Program-made: the position numbers and the translations under genes
The notes under the pieces: model-generated
What the model saw: only the letters and a program-made list of their open reading frames with translations
The model's database searches: none
Told to the model about the DNA's origin: nothing
Shown: positions 22,038 to 32,783 of the stretch, piece by piece
Layout: the number at the start of each line of letters is the position of its first letter
How positions within the stretch are numbered: position 1 is the first letter of the stretch
Source of the DNA: Nocardiopsis sp. CNR-923
GTDB taxonomy: Bacteria; Actinomycetota; Actinomycetes; Streptosporangiales; Streptosporangiaceae
DNA length: 64,000 nt
Assembly: GCF_001942255.1 (NCBI RefSeq)
Contig: NZ_MKKC01000066.1
Span: forward strand, 1-64,000
Direction of reading: 5' to 3'

Positions 22038-23915
22038 TCAGCGGGTCGGCCCGTGGTGCTCCATCAGCAACTGGAGCTGAGTGAAGAGCCGCTCGCCCGG
22101 GTCGCCCAGGTCGATGCCGCTCACCGTGGCGGCCCGCCGTACCCGGTACCGCAGGGTGTTCGGGTGGATGTGCAGCCGCGCCGCCGCAGCACGCGCGTCC
22201 CCGAACGCCTCCAGGTAGGCCAGCAGCGAGGTCACCAGGTCGGCGCCGCCCGAGCGGTCGTGCTCGATCAGGCGGCTCACCCGGGGATCGCGCAGCGACG
22301 GGTCCTCCCGCAGATGGGCCAGGGTCTCACTGATCAACACCCGCGAACGCACGTCGGAGATGGTGGCGACCTCCCAGTCAAGGCCCCGGTCCAGGTCGCG
22401 ACCCATCGCGTCCAGCACCCGGTCCGCCTCCGCACGGGAGTCGGGGACCTCGCCCAACCGCTCCACCAACGATCCCACGGCCGCCTGCACCTCCAGGTCC
22501 AGGGCCGCGCGCGCCGCCGCCACGGTCTTGCGGGTCAGCGCGAGCACCGACTGCTCCACGCCTCGCCACCCTTCACGGCCCCGCACGAGATCGGGTAGGA
22601 GCACGTACACCCGTCCGCCCAGCTCGGTCACCAGCGCGCTGCGCCGGTAGGCGGCGGTGTGCACTGACACCAGGTCGATGAGCTGGCGGCGCCGCAGTTC
22701 GCGTTCGGGCCGGTCAGGCGGCCCGGGCCGTTCTGGGCGCTCCTCGCCGTGCGCCTCCGCGTCGGCGGTCGGCGCCGACTGCTGGGTGAGGGAGAACGCC
22801 ACGACCAGCGCCCCGCGGTCGGCGTGCACCTTCACCGTGTCGGCCAGCGCGCTCGCGTCGATTCGCCCCTCCAACAGGCTCGACAGCAGATCCTCCCGCA
22901 GGCGCAGCCCCGCGCTGGCCTGGGTCCGCTGCCGGATCATGTGCAGCGCGGTCGTGCGCGCCGCGCCCAGCAGCGCCTCCTCGGCGTGCTCGGCCAGCGG
23001 CTCCGACCCCTCCTGCACCCAGATCGAGCCCAACGGCTGGCGACCCGCGTGGATGCCCACCGCCAAGCGTCGGCGGATGCCCAGGTCGGGGCGTTCGTCG
23101 ATGCGCACGACCTCCTCGCCCGAGCGTAGCTTGGTGAACACCCCCCACTCCCGCAACAGCGCCAGGTAGGGCTCCGGGCCCCGGCGGCCCAGGACGGACA
23201 GGCGGCGCAGTTCGTCCACCTCGGAACCGGACGAGTAGGCCAGCACCCGGCTCGCCGAGTCCTCGATGGCCACCAGCCCGTTGGTCAACCGCGCGATCGT
23301 CTGCGCCATGGAGAACAGGTCGCCGGAGGTCTCGCCCGGGTCCTCGGAGTGGGAGGGCCGGGCGTCGTCGACGATGTTCTGGCACACCGACTGCAACTGG
23401 TCCCAGCGCACCTCGGGACGTACCGCGAGCAGCGCGATTCCGGCGTCCTCGGCCTCCGCGCGCAGGGCGGCCAACTCGTCCTTGACCCCGGAGCGGTAGG
23501 GGCGGGGCCCCCGTGAGCCCGCGGGCGGCGGCAGCACCTCCTCGGGCGGGGCGTGGCGGCTCGTCTTGACCGCCACCGCCGTCGCGCCCCGTTCGGCGAG
23601 CGCCCGTACGAGCCTGCGGGCGGCGCCTCCGCGGGCGCCGATCAGCAGCACGAGGTCCCCCGACCGGGCCTCGGCGCGGTCCTCCGGATCGAGGATGACG
23701 ACGTTGTCCACCTGGACATCCAACCCGGCGGGGGCCGCCGCGACGTCCATCACCGGATCGCCCACGACGAGGAGGAGCCTCCGCAAGGGGATCCCCGACG
23801 CCCCCGCCTCACCCTCACCAGGATGACCAGGTATGACGTCGTGTCGCGCCACGGGCAGGCGAAGGTCGTCGTCTCCGGGGCGGATCGGTCCGGAATATGG
23901 GGCGTCTGTGTTCAT
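22038..23915 (-). CDS. PucR-family transcriptional regulator, probable proline-catabolism regulator
   Basis: A 625-residue regulator. The N-terminal part (about 30-200) is a PucR sensing region, a GGDEF-like degenerate domain sits in the middle (about 390-510), and the C-terminus (about 560-620) has the PucR helix-turn-helix YLEAFGDARAAAARLHIHPNTLRYRV. It is divergent from pruA, and family relatives (PutR in Streptomyces) regulate proline use, so it probably controls pruA and PRODH. ATG 23915 is preceded by GGGGGT; another ATG at 23936 is in frame. The shared promoter holds a perfect palindrome. Confidence 0.88.
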   Translation of the reverse strand: MNTDAPYSGPIRPGDDDLRLPVARHDVIPGHPGEGEAGASGIPLRRLLLVVGDPVMDVAAAPAGLDVQVDNVVILDPEDRAEARSGDLVLLIGARGGAARRLVRALAERGATAVAVKTSRHAPPEEVLPPPAGSRGPRPYRSGVKDELAALRAEAEDAGIALLAVRPEVRWDQLQSVCQNIVDDARPSHSEDPGETSGDLFSMAQTIARLTNGLVAIEDSASRVLAYSSGSEVDELRRLSVLGRRGPEPYLALLREWGVFTKLRSGEEVVRIDERPDLGIRRRLAVGIHAGRQPLGSIWVQEGSEPLAEHAEEALLGAARTTALHMIRQRTQASAGLRLREDLLSSLLEGRIDASALADTVKVHADRGALVVAFSLTQQSAPTADAEAHGEERPERPGPPDRPERELRRRQLIDLVSVHTAAYRRSALVTELGGRVYVLLPDLVRGREGWRGVEQSVLALTRKTVAAARAALDLEVQAAVGSLVERLGEVPDSRAEADRVLDAMGRDLDRGLDWEVATISDVRSRVLISETLAHLREDPSLRDPRVSRLIEHDRSGGADLVTSLLAYLEAFGDARAAAARLHIHPNTLRYRVRRAATVSGIDLGDPGERLFTQLQLLMEHHGPTR

Positions 23916-23926
23916 ATGACCCCCAT

Positions 23927-23944
23927 TTTGTCCCATTGGACAAA
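23927..23944. promoter_or_regulatory. Palindromic operator in the PucR regulator / pruA divergent promoter
   Basis: TTTGTCC-CATT-GGACAAA is a perfect 7+7 bp inverted repeat 12 bases upstream of the regulator start codon. A related half-site, CTGTCCCACAAGG, recurs about 25 bases further toward pruA. The likely ligand is the divergent PucR-family protein (inference). Confidence 0.65.
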
Positions 23945-24056
23945 CAAGCCGGGCAAAGAGTGGCCTGTCCCACAAGGTTCCCATACGTTGGTTCTGAGAG
24001 CGTTGAATCAGATCAACCCTGTGCGGAACAGGGACAGACTTCCCAGGGAGGTGCCC

Positions 24057-25682
<1,626 letters not shown>

Positions 25683-25710
25683 TCGGGTCCGCCCGCACGG
25701 TCAGCACGGT

Positions 25711-25736
25711 CCGCGCGCCGCCGCTCCGGCGCGCGG
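25711..25736 (+). terminator. Hairpin between pruA and the PRODH gene
   Basis: CCGCGCGCCG (25711-25720) pairs perfectly with CGGCGCGCGG (25727-25736) around a 6-base loop, 28 bases after the pruA stop. It may end part of the transcripts and lower PRODH expression relative to pruA. Confidence 0.5.
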
Positions 25737-25840
25737 GGCGGGCCACCCCCCGAGGAGTTCACCGGTGGGCCGGTCATCTCCGGCAGTCACCGCAGTCCGC
25801 GCCAGCCGACCGGCTCGCGCACGTCATCTTCGAGGTCTCC

Positions 25841-26767
25841 ATGCTTCGCACGTCCCTGCTGCTCGCCGCCAGGTCCAAGACCTGTCGCACGATCGTCGAG
25901 CGCACTCCCGTCACCCGGGGCCTGGTCTCCCGGTTCGTCGCGGGCTCCTCCCTCGACGAGGCCCTGCCCACCGTCGCCGACCTGGCCGCCGACCGGTACG
26001 TCACGCTCGACTTCCTGGGCGAGGACACCACCGACCTGGCGCAGGCCAGCGCCACGGTGACCGCCTACGAGGACTTGCTGGCAGCCCTGGGCGAGGCCGG
26101 TCTGGGCGGGCGCGCCGAGGTGTCGGTCAAACTGTCGGCGGTCGGTCAGTTCCTCGACCAGGACGGCGAGAAGATCGCGTTGGACAACGCCCGGCGAATC
26201 GCCGGGGCCGCGGCGGCGATCGGCACCACGGTGACGCTGGACATGGAGGACCACACCACCACCGACTCCACGCTGGGAATCCTGCGTGAGCTGCGTGAGG
26301 ACTTCCCGAGCGTCGGCGCGGTCCTGCAGGCCTACCTGCACCGCACCGAGGCCGACTGCCGCGACCTGAGCGGCGCCGGTTCGCGCGTGCGTCTGTGCAA
26401 GGGCGCCTACGACGAGCCCGCCTCGGTCGCCTACCGGGACAAGGCCGAGGTCGACAAGGCCTACGTGCGGGCGCTGCGCATCCTCATGGAGGGCGACGGC
26501 TACCCGATGGTCGCCTCGCACGATCCGCGCATGGTGGCCATCGCCGGTGAGCTGGCCAAGGCCAACGGCCGCACGGCGGACCAGTACGAGTACCAGATGC
26601 TCTACGGCATCCGCGACGCCGAGCAGGTCCGACTGGCGGCCGAGGGCCGGCGGATGCGCGTGTACGTCCCCTACGGCGACGAGTGGTACGGCTACTACAT
26701 GCGCCGCCTCGCCGAGCGCCCGGCCAACGTGCTGTTCCTGGCGCGTTCGGTGATCACCCGGAACTGA
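25841..26767 (+). CDS. Proline dehydrogenase
   Basis: FAD enzyme that oxidises proline to pyrroline-5-carboxylate (308 residues, the monofunctional type). The TIM-barrel motifs are visible: VSVKLSAVGQ, TLDMEDHTTTDSTL, LQAYLHRTEAD, RLCKGAYDEP, the proline-binding YEYQMLYGIR and the C-terminal YYMRRLAERPANV, whose RR pair binds substrate carboxylate. Start ATG 25841 follows GAGG. It pairs functionally with pruA just upstream, giving a complete proline-to-glutamate pathway. Confidence 0.95.
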   Translation: MLRTSLLLAARSKTCRTIVERTPVTRGLVSRFVAGSSLDEALPTVADLAADRYVTLDFLGEDTTDLAQASATVTAYEDLLAALGEAGLGGRAEVSVKLSAVGQFLDQDGEKIALDNARRIAGAAAAIGTTVTLDMEDHTTTDSTLGILRELREDFPSVGAVLQAYLHRTEADCRDLSGAGSRVRLCKGAYDEPASVAYRDKAEVDKAYVRALRILMEGDGYPMVASHDPRMVAIAGELAKANGRTADQYEYQMLYGIRDAEQVRLAAEGRRMRVYVPYGDEWYGYYMRRLAERPANVLFLARSVITRN

Positions 26768-26798
26768 TCCGGCCGACGCCGCCGTGGCCGGTGTTCCC

Positions 26799-26821
26799 AC
26801 GCGGGGGCGCCGGCCCCGCGT
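26799..26821 (+). terminator. Candidate terminator after PRODH
   Basis: ACGCGGGG pairs with CCCCGCGT about 30 bases after the stop codon, without a T-tract. Confidence 0.5.
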
Positions 26822-26968
26822 CGTGCCGTCGCGCTGCCGGGGCTCCGACCCCTCCCCGGCGGGGCGCCACGCCCCCGGTGTGAACTTGTGACCTGCCCCA
26901 GGAACCCGGCGGAAGCCTGTACGTTACCGTGTGGGCAGCAAACCACGCGTGAAAGGCCATGACGAGAC

Positions 26969-27915
26969 ATGAGGTTGCGGAGTTCCAACCCCGTCCTCAA
27001 GCGGGCGCTCAAGCAGTCCGGCACGGGCGGCTACGCCCAGCCCGGCTACGGTCAGGCGTACCCGCAGCAGGGATACCCCCAGCAGGGTTATGGTCAGCCG
27101 GGGTACGGCCAGCCGTACCCTCAGGCCACCTACCCCCAGCAGGGCTACGGCCAGCCCGGATATCCGCATCAGGGATACCCCGCGGGTCCGGTCCAGGGCG
27201 CCGACGCCCAGCCGATGACCATCGACGACGTCGTCGTGCGCACCGGCATGTCGCTCGGGATCGTCGCGGTCCTGGGCGTCGTCAACTACTTCCTCTTCAG
27301 CTTCAACCCGGGTCTCGCCCTGCTGCTGACCGTGGTCGGCGCCCTGGGCGGTCTCGTCCTGGGCCTGATCATCGGCTTCAAGCAGAGCACCAGCGCCGGC
27401 CTGATCCTGACCTACTCGGCCCTGGAGGGTCTGTTCGTCGGTGGCCTGTCGGCCCTGCTCGGCGCGCAGTTGGCGGTGACCACCGGTGACGGGGGTGCGA
27501 GTGCCTCCCTGGTCTCCCAGGCCGTGGTCGGCACCGTCGCCGTGTTCGGTGTGATGCTGGCGCTGTACAAGTTCCGGATCATCAAGGTGACCGACGGCTT
27601 CGTCAAGGCCGTCACCTTCGCGGTCCTGGGCGCTTCGTGCTCCTGCTCGTCAACTTCGTGCTGAGCTTCTTCATCGCCGGCGGCCTCGGCCTGCGCGAGC
27701 CCAGTCCGCTGGGCCTCGTGGTCGGCCTCGTGCTCGTGGTCGTCGCGGCCCTGACGCTCGCGATCGAGTTCCGCGGCATCGAGGAGGGCGTCCAGGCGGG
27801 CATCCCCGCGAAGTTCGCCTGGCAGTTCGCCTTCGGCCTGACCGTGTCGCTGGTCTGGCTCTACATCGAGATCCTGCGCCTGCTCTGGATCATCAAGTCG
27901 ATCTTCGCCGAGTAA
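26969..27915 (+). pseudogene. Bax inhibitor-1/YccA family membrane protein with Tyr/Gln/Gly repeats (one frameshift as sequenced)
   Basis: Restoring one C at about 27632 gives a 315-residue protein with about seven membrane helices from residue 85 onward, typical of actinobacterial Bax-inhibitor-1-like proteins (start [12 protein letters not shown], end LYIEILRLLWIIKSIF). Residues about 20-70 form an imperfect repeat of GYGQPGY/YPQQGY units, a low-complexity cytoplasmic extension. By family knowledge these proteins may leak Ca2+ or protons, but bacterial function is uncertain. The frameshift lies in a membrane helix at GGCGCTTC, where GGCGCCTTC restores the frame, so sequencing error is likely. 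Confidence 0.85.
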
Positions 27916-27938
27916 CGGCGGCGGTGTCGGACGTGGCG

Positions 27939-27977
27939 AGGGGCCGCCTCCCGGGTTCTGCCCGGGGGTGGCCCCTT
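27939..27977. terminator. Terminator between Bax-inhibitor and DUF4287 genes
   Basis: GGGGCCGCCTCCCGGG pairs with CCCGGGGGTGGCCCC (G-U pairs allowed) between convergent genes, about 25 bases after the first stop. Confidence 0.75.
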
Positions 27978-28022
27978 CGCCGTGGGACGCGGCTCCGGCA
28001 GCGGGCCACGTCGCTGGACGGG

Positions 28023-28274
28023 TCAGGATCCGTCGCGACGAGGGGTGGGAATCGAACGGTTGCGGCGTCGGCGCTCGTACTCCGTGACGATCGCCTGGGC
28101 GTACCAGTGGGGCAGGCTGTACTCGTCGGCGAGCCAGTTCGAACGGGCCGAGCAGCGGAGCAGGCTCGGGCCCTTGTCCAGGGCGTCGAACCACTCGGGG
28201 AGCCCGCGGCCGGTGACGGCCGGGACGCGTTCGACGAGCTTGGCGTGGATCTCCGGCGAGTGGGTAACCGACAT
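28023..28274 (-). CDS. DUF4287-like small protein
   Basis: An 83-residue cytoplasmic protein. The GLPEWFDALDKGP, NWLADEYSLPHWYAQAIV and EYERRRR segments match a common actinobacterial small family annotated as DUF4287 (from memory). A longer in-frame start at 28352 exists, but the protein similarity begins at the MSVTHSPEI start. Function unknown. Confidence 0.75.
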   Translation of the reverse strand: MSVTHSPEIHAKLVERVPAVTGRGLPEWFDALDKGPSLLRCSARSNWLADEYSLPHWYAQAIVTEYERRRRNRSIPTPRRDGS

Positions 28275-28473
28275 GGGCACCTCCGGCGCGTTGGCGTGTG
28301 ACCTTACCTGCGACACTGCATCAGGATCACGTTCTGGACAAGCCCCGGTCACCAGCTTTTACCCTGCAGGAGGCAGATCGTTTGTCCGCGCGGCTGTCCT
28401 CGCGCTCCGCGGAACGGCCGCGCCGGACCGTGCGGGAGGGTCCGGGCGGCAGTGGCCGAGTCGCCCCGCGATG

Positions 28474-29694
28474 TCAGCTCAGGCGCTCGAAGACGGCCGC
28501 CATGCCCTGGCCGCCGCCCACGCACATGGTCTCCAGGCCGAACGTCCTGTCGTGGAACCGCAGGCCGTTGAGCAGCGTGCCGGTGATCCGGGCGCCGGTC
28601 ATGCCGAACGGGTGGCCGACCGCGATGGCGCCGCCGTTGACGTTGAGCTGGCCGTCGATGTCGATGCCGAGCCGCTCCGCGGAGGGCAGGACCTGTGCGG
28701 CGAAGGCCTCGTTGATCTCCGCCAGGTCGATGTCGCCGATGGCCATGTTGGCGCGGGCGAGCGCCTGTCGGGAAGCCTCCACCGGGCCCAGGCCCATGAT
28801 CTCGGGGCTCAGGCCGCTGACCCCAGTGGACACGATGCGCGCCAGCGGGGTGACGCCCAGCTGGGCGGCCCGGGTGTCGCTCATGATGACCAGTGCGGCG
28901 GCGCCGTCGTTGAGGGGGCAGGCGTTGCCCGCGGTCACCGTGCCGTCGGGCCGGAACACCGGCTTGAGCGCGCTGACCTTCTCGTAGGTGGTGCCGCGGC
29001 GGATGCCGTCGTCGGTGCTGACCACGGTGCCGTCCGGGAGGGTCACCGGAGTGATCTCACGCTCCCAGAAACCGTTGTCCGAGGACTTCTCGGCGAGGTT
29101 CTGCGAGCGGACCGCGAACTCGTCCTGGCGTTGGCGGGAGACGCCGGCGATCTGGGCGACGTTCTCGGCGGTCTGGCCCATCGCGATGTAGGCGTCGGGC
29201 AGGTCGCCGTCCTCGCGCGGGTCGGTCCACGTCTCGGCGCCGCCCTCGGCGCGCTTCTCCGTGCGGGCCTTGGCGTCGGCGAAGAGCGGGTTCTCGTTCT
29301 GCGGGTTGTCACTGCTGCCGTGGGCGAAGCGGCTGACCGTCTCCACGCCGGCCGAGACGAACACGTCGCCCTCGCCCGCCTTGATCGCGTGGTAGGCCAT
29401 GCGGGTGGTCTGGAGGGACGAGGAGCAGTACCGCGTCACGGTGGTGCCCGGGACGGTGTCGAGGCCGAGCTGGACGGCGACGATCCGGGCCAGGTTGAAG
29501 CCCTGCTCGCCGCCGGGCAGACCGCAGCCGAGCATGAGGTCGTCGATGTCCTTGGGGTCGAGCTCGGGGACCTGGGCCAGGGCCGCGCCGACGATCTGGG
29601 CGGTCAGGTCGTCGGGTCGGATGTCCTTCAGGGAGCCCTTGAAGGCGCGGCCGATCGGGGAGCGCGCGGTGGCGACGATGACTGCTTCGGGCAT
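28474..29694 (-). CDS. Acetyl-CoA C-acyltransferase (thiolase)
   Basis: Condensing or degradative thiolase of 406 residues. The nucleophilic Cys90 sits in TRYCSSSLQT, the substrate His in GGAIAVGHPFGMTGAR, and the second Cys in CVGGGQGMA. It probably takes part in fatty-acid beta-oxidation, cleaving 3-ketoacyl-CoA. A thiolase next to an SGNH hydrolase and cbs matches the recalled M. tuberculosis order Rv1074c-Rv1077. A palindrome lies about 95 bases upstream. Start ATG 29694. Confidence 0.94.
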   Translation of the reverse strand: MPEAVIVATARSPIGRAFKGSLKDIRPDDLTAQIVGAALAQVPELDPKDIDDLMLGCGLPGGEQGFNLARIVAVQLGLDTVPGTTVTRYCSSSLQTTRMAYHAIKAGEGDVFVSAGVETVSRFAHGSSDNPQNENPLFADAKARTEKRAEGGAETWTDPREDGDLPDAYIAMGQTAENVAQIAGVSRQRQDEFAVRSQNLAEKSSDNGFWEREITPVTLPDGTVVSTDDGIRRGTTYEKVSALKPVFRPDGTVTAGNACPLNDGAAALVIMSDTRAAQLGVTPLARIVSTGVSGLSPEIMGLGPVEASRQALARANMAIGDIDLAEINEAFAAQVLPSAERLGIDIDGQLNVNGGAIAVGHPFGMTGARITGTLLNGLRFHDRTFGLETMCVGGGQGMAAVFERLS

Positions 29695-29785
29695 GTGCTT
29701 CGTCCCATTCGGTGTCGGGGTGCTGCGGTGCCGGTCCCTCGCGTGGCCGGGCGGCCTGGCCTGCCTCGACCCCCGGGGCCCGTCT

Positions 29786-29804
29786 TGTTACTGACCAGTT
29801 AACA
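29786..29804. promoter_or_regulatory. Palindrome upstream of the thiolase gene
   Basis: TGTTACTG-ACC-AGTTAACA is an imperfect inverted repeat with an ACTG/CCAGT core, in the promoter region of the minus-strand thiolase. It resembles operators of TetR-type fatty-acid regulators, but no regulator gene is adjacent. It overlaps the inferred end of the SGNH gene. Confidence 0.45.
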
Positions 29805-30915
29805 TGTCGGTCCCTCGCCGTCGCCACCCGGGGTCGGCCTTGGCGCTTCGTCCGTGCCGTCCGCCCGGTCGCGGGAGGTCCGCCCGGCCGTCTCGGCCGA
29901 CCGCCACCCGGCGGCAGCCCCGGTCGGGACGTCCGCCGGACCCGTCCGGGCGCGCGCTGGCGGAAGGGGGCCCGGACGAGGGCAGCCCACCGTCCGCGTC
30001 GGCCCGTCGGCTCCACGGGGATCCGTGAGACCTCTGTGCCCGGGGTCTCGGCGGCGATCACCGCGGCGCGGTCCACCGGCAGGATGCCCTCGGACCGTTC
30101 GGGCTCGCCGAGTCCGGGGAACAGCCCGAGCGCGGCGCACACCGAGGGCAGGACGGCGGACACCGCCTGGGCGTATCCGAGCGCGACGGATGGAACCGGT
30201 CGGGGCCGAACATGGAGTGGGGGTCGGACCGGAAGTCGTCGGAGAGCAGGTCGCTCATGGAGACCGTGTACCCGCCCACCTCGGTGACGGCGATGGTCTG
30301 CGCGGCGGCGAGCTGCCGGGAGACCCGTCGCGCGACCGATCGGAGCGGCCAGCCGATCGGGCGGACCGTGCCGAGGTCCGGGCAGGTCGCCACGACCACC
30401 GCCGTGCCCTGGCCGACGAGACGGCGGGTGAGGTCGCGCAACTGGTCGACGGCGTCGCCCGGGCGTACCCTGCGGATCACGTCGTTGGCGCCGATGAAGA
30501 CGACCGCCACGTCGTAGCGGGTGGCCTTGTGGAAGGCCTCGGCGCGTTCGGCCTGCCCGGTGAGGTCGGCCGAGGTCGCGCCGGGAGAGGCGGTGCACCG
30601 CAGCCGCACGGGCCGGTCGGCCGCGCGCGCGATCCCCGCCGCCAGCAGCACGCCCGGGGTCTGCGCCGCCTCGGGGACCGCGAAACCGGCTGCCGTGGAG
30701 TCGCCCAGCACGAGCATGCGCAGAGGCGGTTCGGGGCCGTCGCCGTAGACCCCGTTGACCCGGGGCCGGTCCCACCGGGTGACGCCGACCGCGCGTCGGG
30801 CCAGTCGCGCCTGGAGGTAGAGGAGGGCGACGGCGCCCGCGCCCACCAGTGTCACGCCGCCGCCGCCGAACGCCGTGGCGGCGGCGATGCGCCGTGCGCG
30901 TACGGCTCGCAGCAT
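29799..30915 (-). pseudogene. SGNH/GDSL-family hydrolase (two frameshifts as sequenced)
   Basis: Esterase/lipase of the SGNH family, probably membrane-anchored: an N-terminal hydrophobic helix (about residues 8-30) precedes the catalytic domain. Block I LVLGDSTAAG, block III IGANDV and the C-terminal DRFHPS (Asp and His of the triad) are present. After HPS the frame shifts at about 30185; TCGGCGCTC instead of TCGCGCTC restores ALGYAQAV. A second shift near 29940 is inferred because the tail then ends at the stop at 29799, and two restored bases make the length a multiple of three (372 residues). The 3' end is uncertain. Confidence 0.78.
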
Positions 30916-31232
30916 CCGACCACCCCCGGGCCTCGTCTCCGTCCGCCCTGGGGCGGGCCGCTTGGATTCGAGGCTACATCCGGAGCACCGCCGGGTCACG
31001 TACCCCGGGCGGCACACGATCCCCGCCCGGCGGTCAGCCCGATCACGCCCGCGCGTGACGTCGGGTGACATCGGGTGACCGACACCGCGGGAGCGCGGCG
31101 CGAACCCCGCGGGAACGGCTTAGAGTCGAGGTGTGGTGGGTCGGACCGGCCCACCGCCCCGGTCGAGGCGGCCGGGGGCGAGGACCAGGCGCACCGACGG
31201 ATCCGGTCGCCATGACTCTGAGGGAGCCCACA
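30916..31232. other. Divergent intergenic region (SGNH hydrolase / cbs)
   Basis: No supported gene. A long in-frame extension of the cbs frame runs through here but lacks a ribosome binding site and family similarity. It should contain both promoters; none could be assigned. Confidence 0.45.
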
Positions 31233-32600
31233 GTGCGGGTACACGACTCACTGATCGACCTGGTGGGGGACACCCCGCTGGTGCGTCTTCGGAAGGTCAC
31301 CGAGGGGCTCGCGCCGACCATCCTCGCCAAGGTCGAGTACTTCAACCCCGGCGGTTCGGTGAAGGACCGCATCGCGCTGCGCATGGTCGAGGCGGCGGAG
31401 AAGAGCGGCGCGCTCAGGCCGGGCGGCACCATCGTCGAGCCGACCTCCGGCAACACCGGGATCGGGCTGGCCATGGTCGCGCAGGAGAAGGGCTACCGCT
31501 GCGTCTTCGTCTGCCCGGACAAGGTGGGTCCGGACAAGCTGGCGGTGCTGCGTGCCTACGGCGCCGAGGTCGTGGTCTGCCCGACGACGGTCGCCCCCGA
31601 CCACCCCGACTCCTACTACTCGGTCTCCGACCGGTTGGCCGAGGAGATCACCGGTGCGTGGAAGCCCAACCAGTACGAGAACCAGAACAACCCGGAGTCG
31701 CACTACCACTCCACCGGTCCCGAGATCTGGGAGCAGACCGAGGGGCGCGTGACGCACTTCGTCGCGGGCATCGGCACCGGCGGGACGATCACCGGCACCG
31801 GCCGCTACCTCAAGGAGGTCTCGCGGGGGCGGGTCGAGGTGATCGGCGCCGACCCCGAGGGATCGGTGTACTCGGGCGGGTCGGGCCGCCCCTACCTGGT
31901 CGAGGGCGTGGGCGAGGACATCTGGCCCGGCACCTACGACACGGGGATCTGCGACGACATCGTGGCCGTCAGCGACAAGGACTCCTTCCTCATGACGCGC
32001 CGACTGGCGCGCGAGGAGGCGCTGCTGGTCGGCGGCTCCTGCGGACTGGCGGTCGAGGCGGCGCTGCGGGTGGCGCGGGACGCGGGGCCCGAGGACGTCA
32101 TCGTGGTGCTGCTGCCCGACGGCGGTCGCGGCTACCTCGGCAAGATCTTCAACGACGAGTGGATGGCCGACTACGGCTTCCTGTCGGCGGAGACCGAGGA
32201 GGCCACCGCGGGGCAGGTGCTCGGCGGCAAGGACGCCGCGATGCCGGACTTCGTGCACACCCACCCGCACGAGACCCTCGGCACGGCCGTGGCGATCATG
32301 CGCGAGTACGGGGTCTCCCAGCTGCCGGTCATGAAGGAGGAGCCGCCGGTCATGGCGGCCGAGGTGGTCGGCTCCATCGCCGAACGCGACGTCCTGGACG
32401 CCCTCTTCGACGGCCGCGCCCAGCTGGACGACAGCGTGGAGACGCACATGGGCAGGCCGCTGGCCACGGTCGGCACGGGTACGCCGGTCAGCGACTGCGT
32501 GCGCCTGCTGCGGGGCTCGGGTGCGCTGGTCGTGCTGCGCGACGGCCGCCCCGTGGGGATCCTCACCCGGCAGGACCTGCTGGCCCACCTGTCCGGCTGA
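31233..32600 (+). CDS. cbs: Cystathionine beta-synthase
   Basis: PLP enzyme joining homocysteine and serine to cystathionine in the forward transsulfuration route. The 455-residue product has the PLP lysine in NPGGSVKDR (Lys44), PTSGNTGIGLAM, GIGTGGTITGTGRYL and the C-terminal pair of CBS domains (about 335-455). GAGGGAG at 31220-31226 is ideally placed for GTG 31233; an in-frame ATG at 31212 is less well supported. With the cystathionine lyase/synthase-like gene downstream it forms a transsulfuration locus, as in the Rv1077-Rv1079 region. Confidence 0.95.
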   Translation: MRVHDSLIDLVGDTPLVRLRKVTEGLAPTILAKVEYFNPGGSVKDRIALRMVEAAEKSGALRPGGTIVEPTSGNTGIGLAMVAQEKGYRCVFVCPDKVGPDKLAVLRAYGAEVVVCPTTVAPDHPDSYYSVSDRLAEEITGAWKPNQYENQNNPESHYHSTGPEIWEQTEGRVTHFVAGIGTGGTITGTGRYLKEVSRGRVEVIGADPEGSVYSGGSGRPYLVEGVGEDIWPGTYDTGICDDIVAVSDKDSFLMTRRLAREEALLVGGSCGLAVEAALRVARDAGPEDVIVVLLPDGGRGYLGKIFNDEWMADYGFLSAETEEATAGQVLGGKDAAMPDFVHTHPHETLGTAVAIMREYGVSQLPVMKEEPPVMAAEVVGSIAERDVLDALFDGRAQLDDSVETHMGRPLATVGTGTPVSDCVRLLRGSGALVVLRDGRPVGILTRQDLLAHLSG

Positions 32601-32783
32601 GCCCACCGCCGTGCGGGGGCCTCGTCGAGGGCGCGGCCCCCGACGGACGTCTCCGGCTCGGCGCCCGCCTCGGGGCCGGACCGCCTTCCGCGCGGTTCGG
32701 GGCCCCGGCGTGTGCATACCATGTGGATCGGCGCATACTCGGACACTGCTACCCTTCGCGGCAACATTACTGGCAGGTAACAC

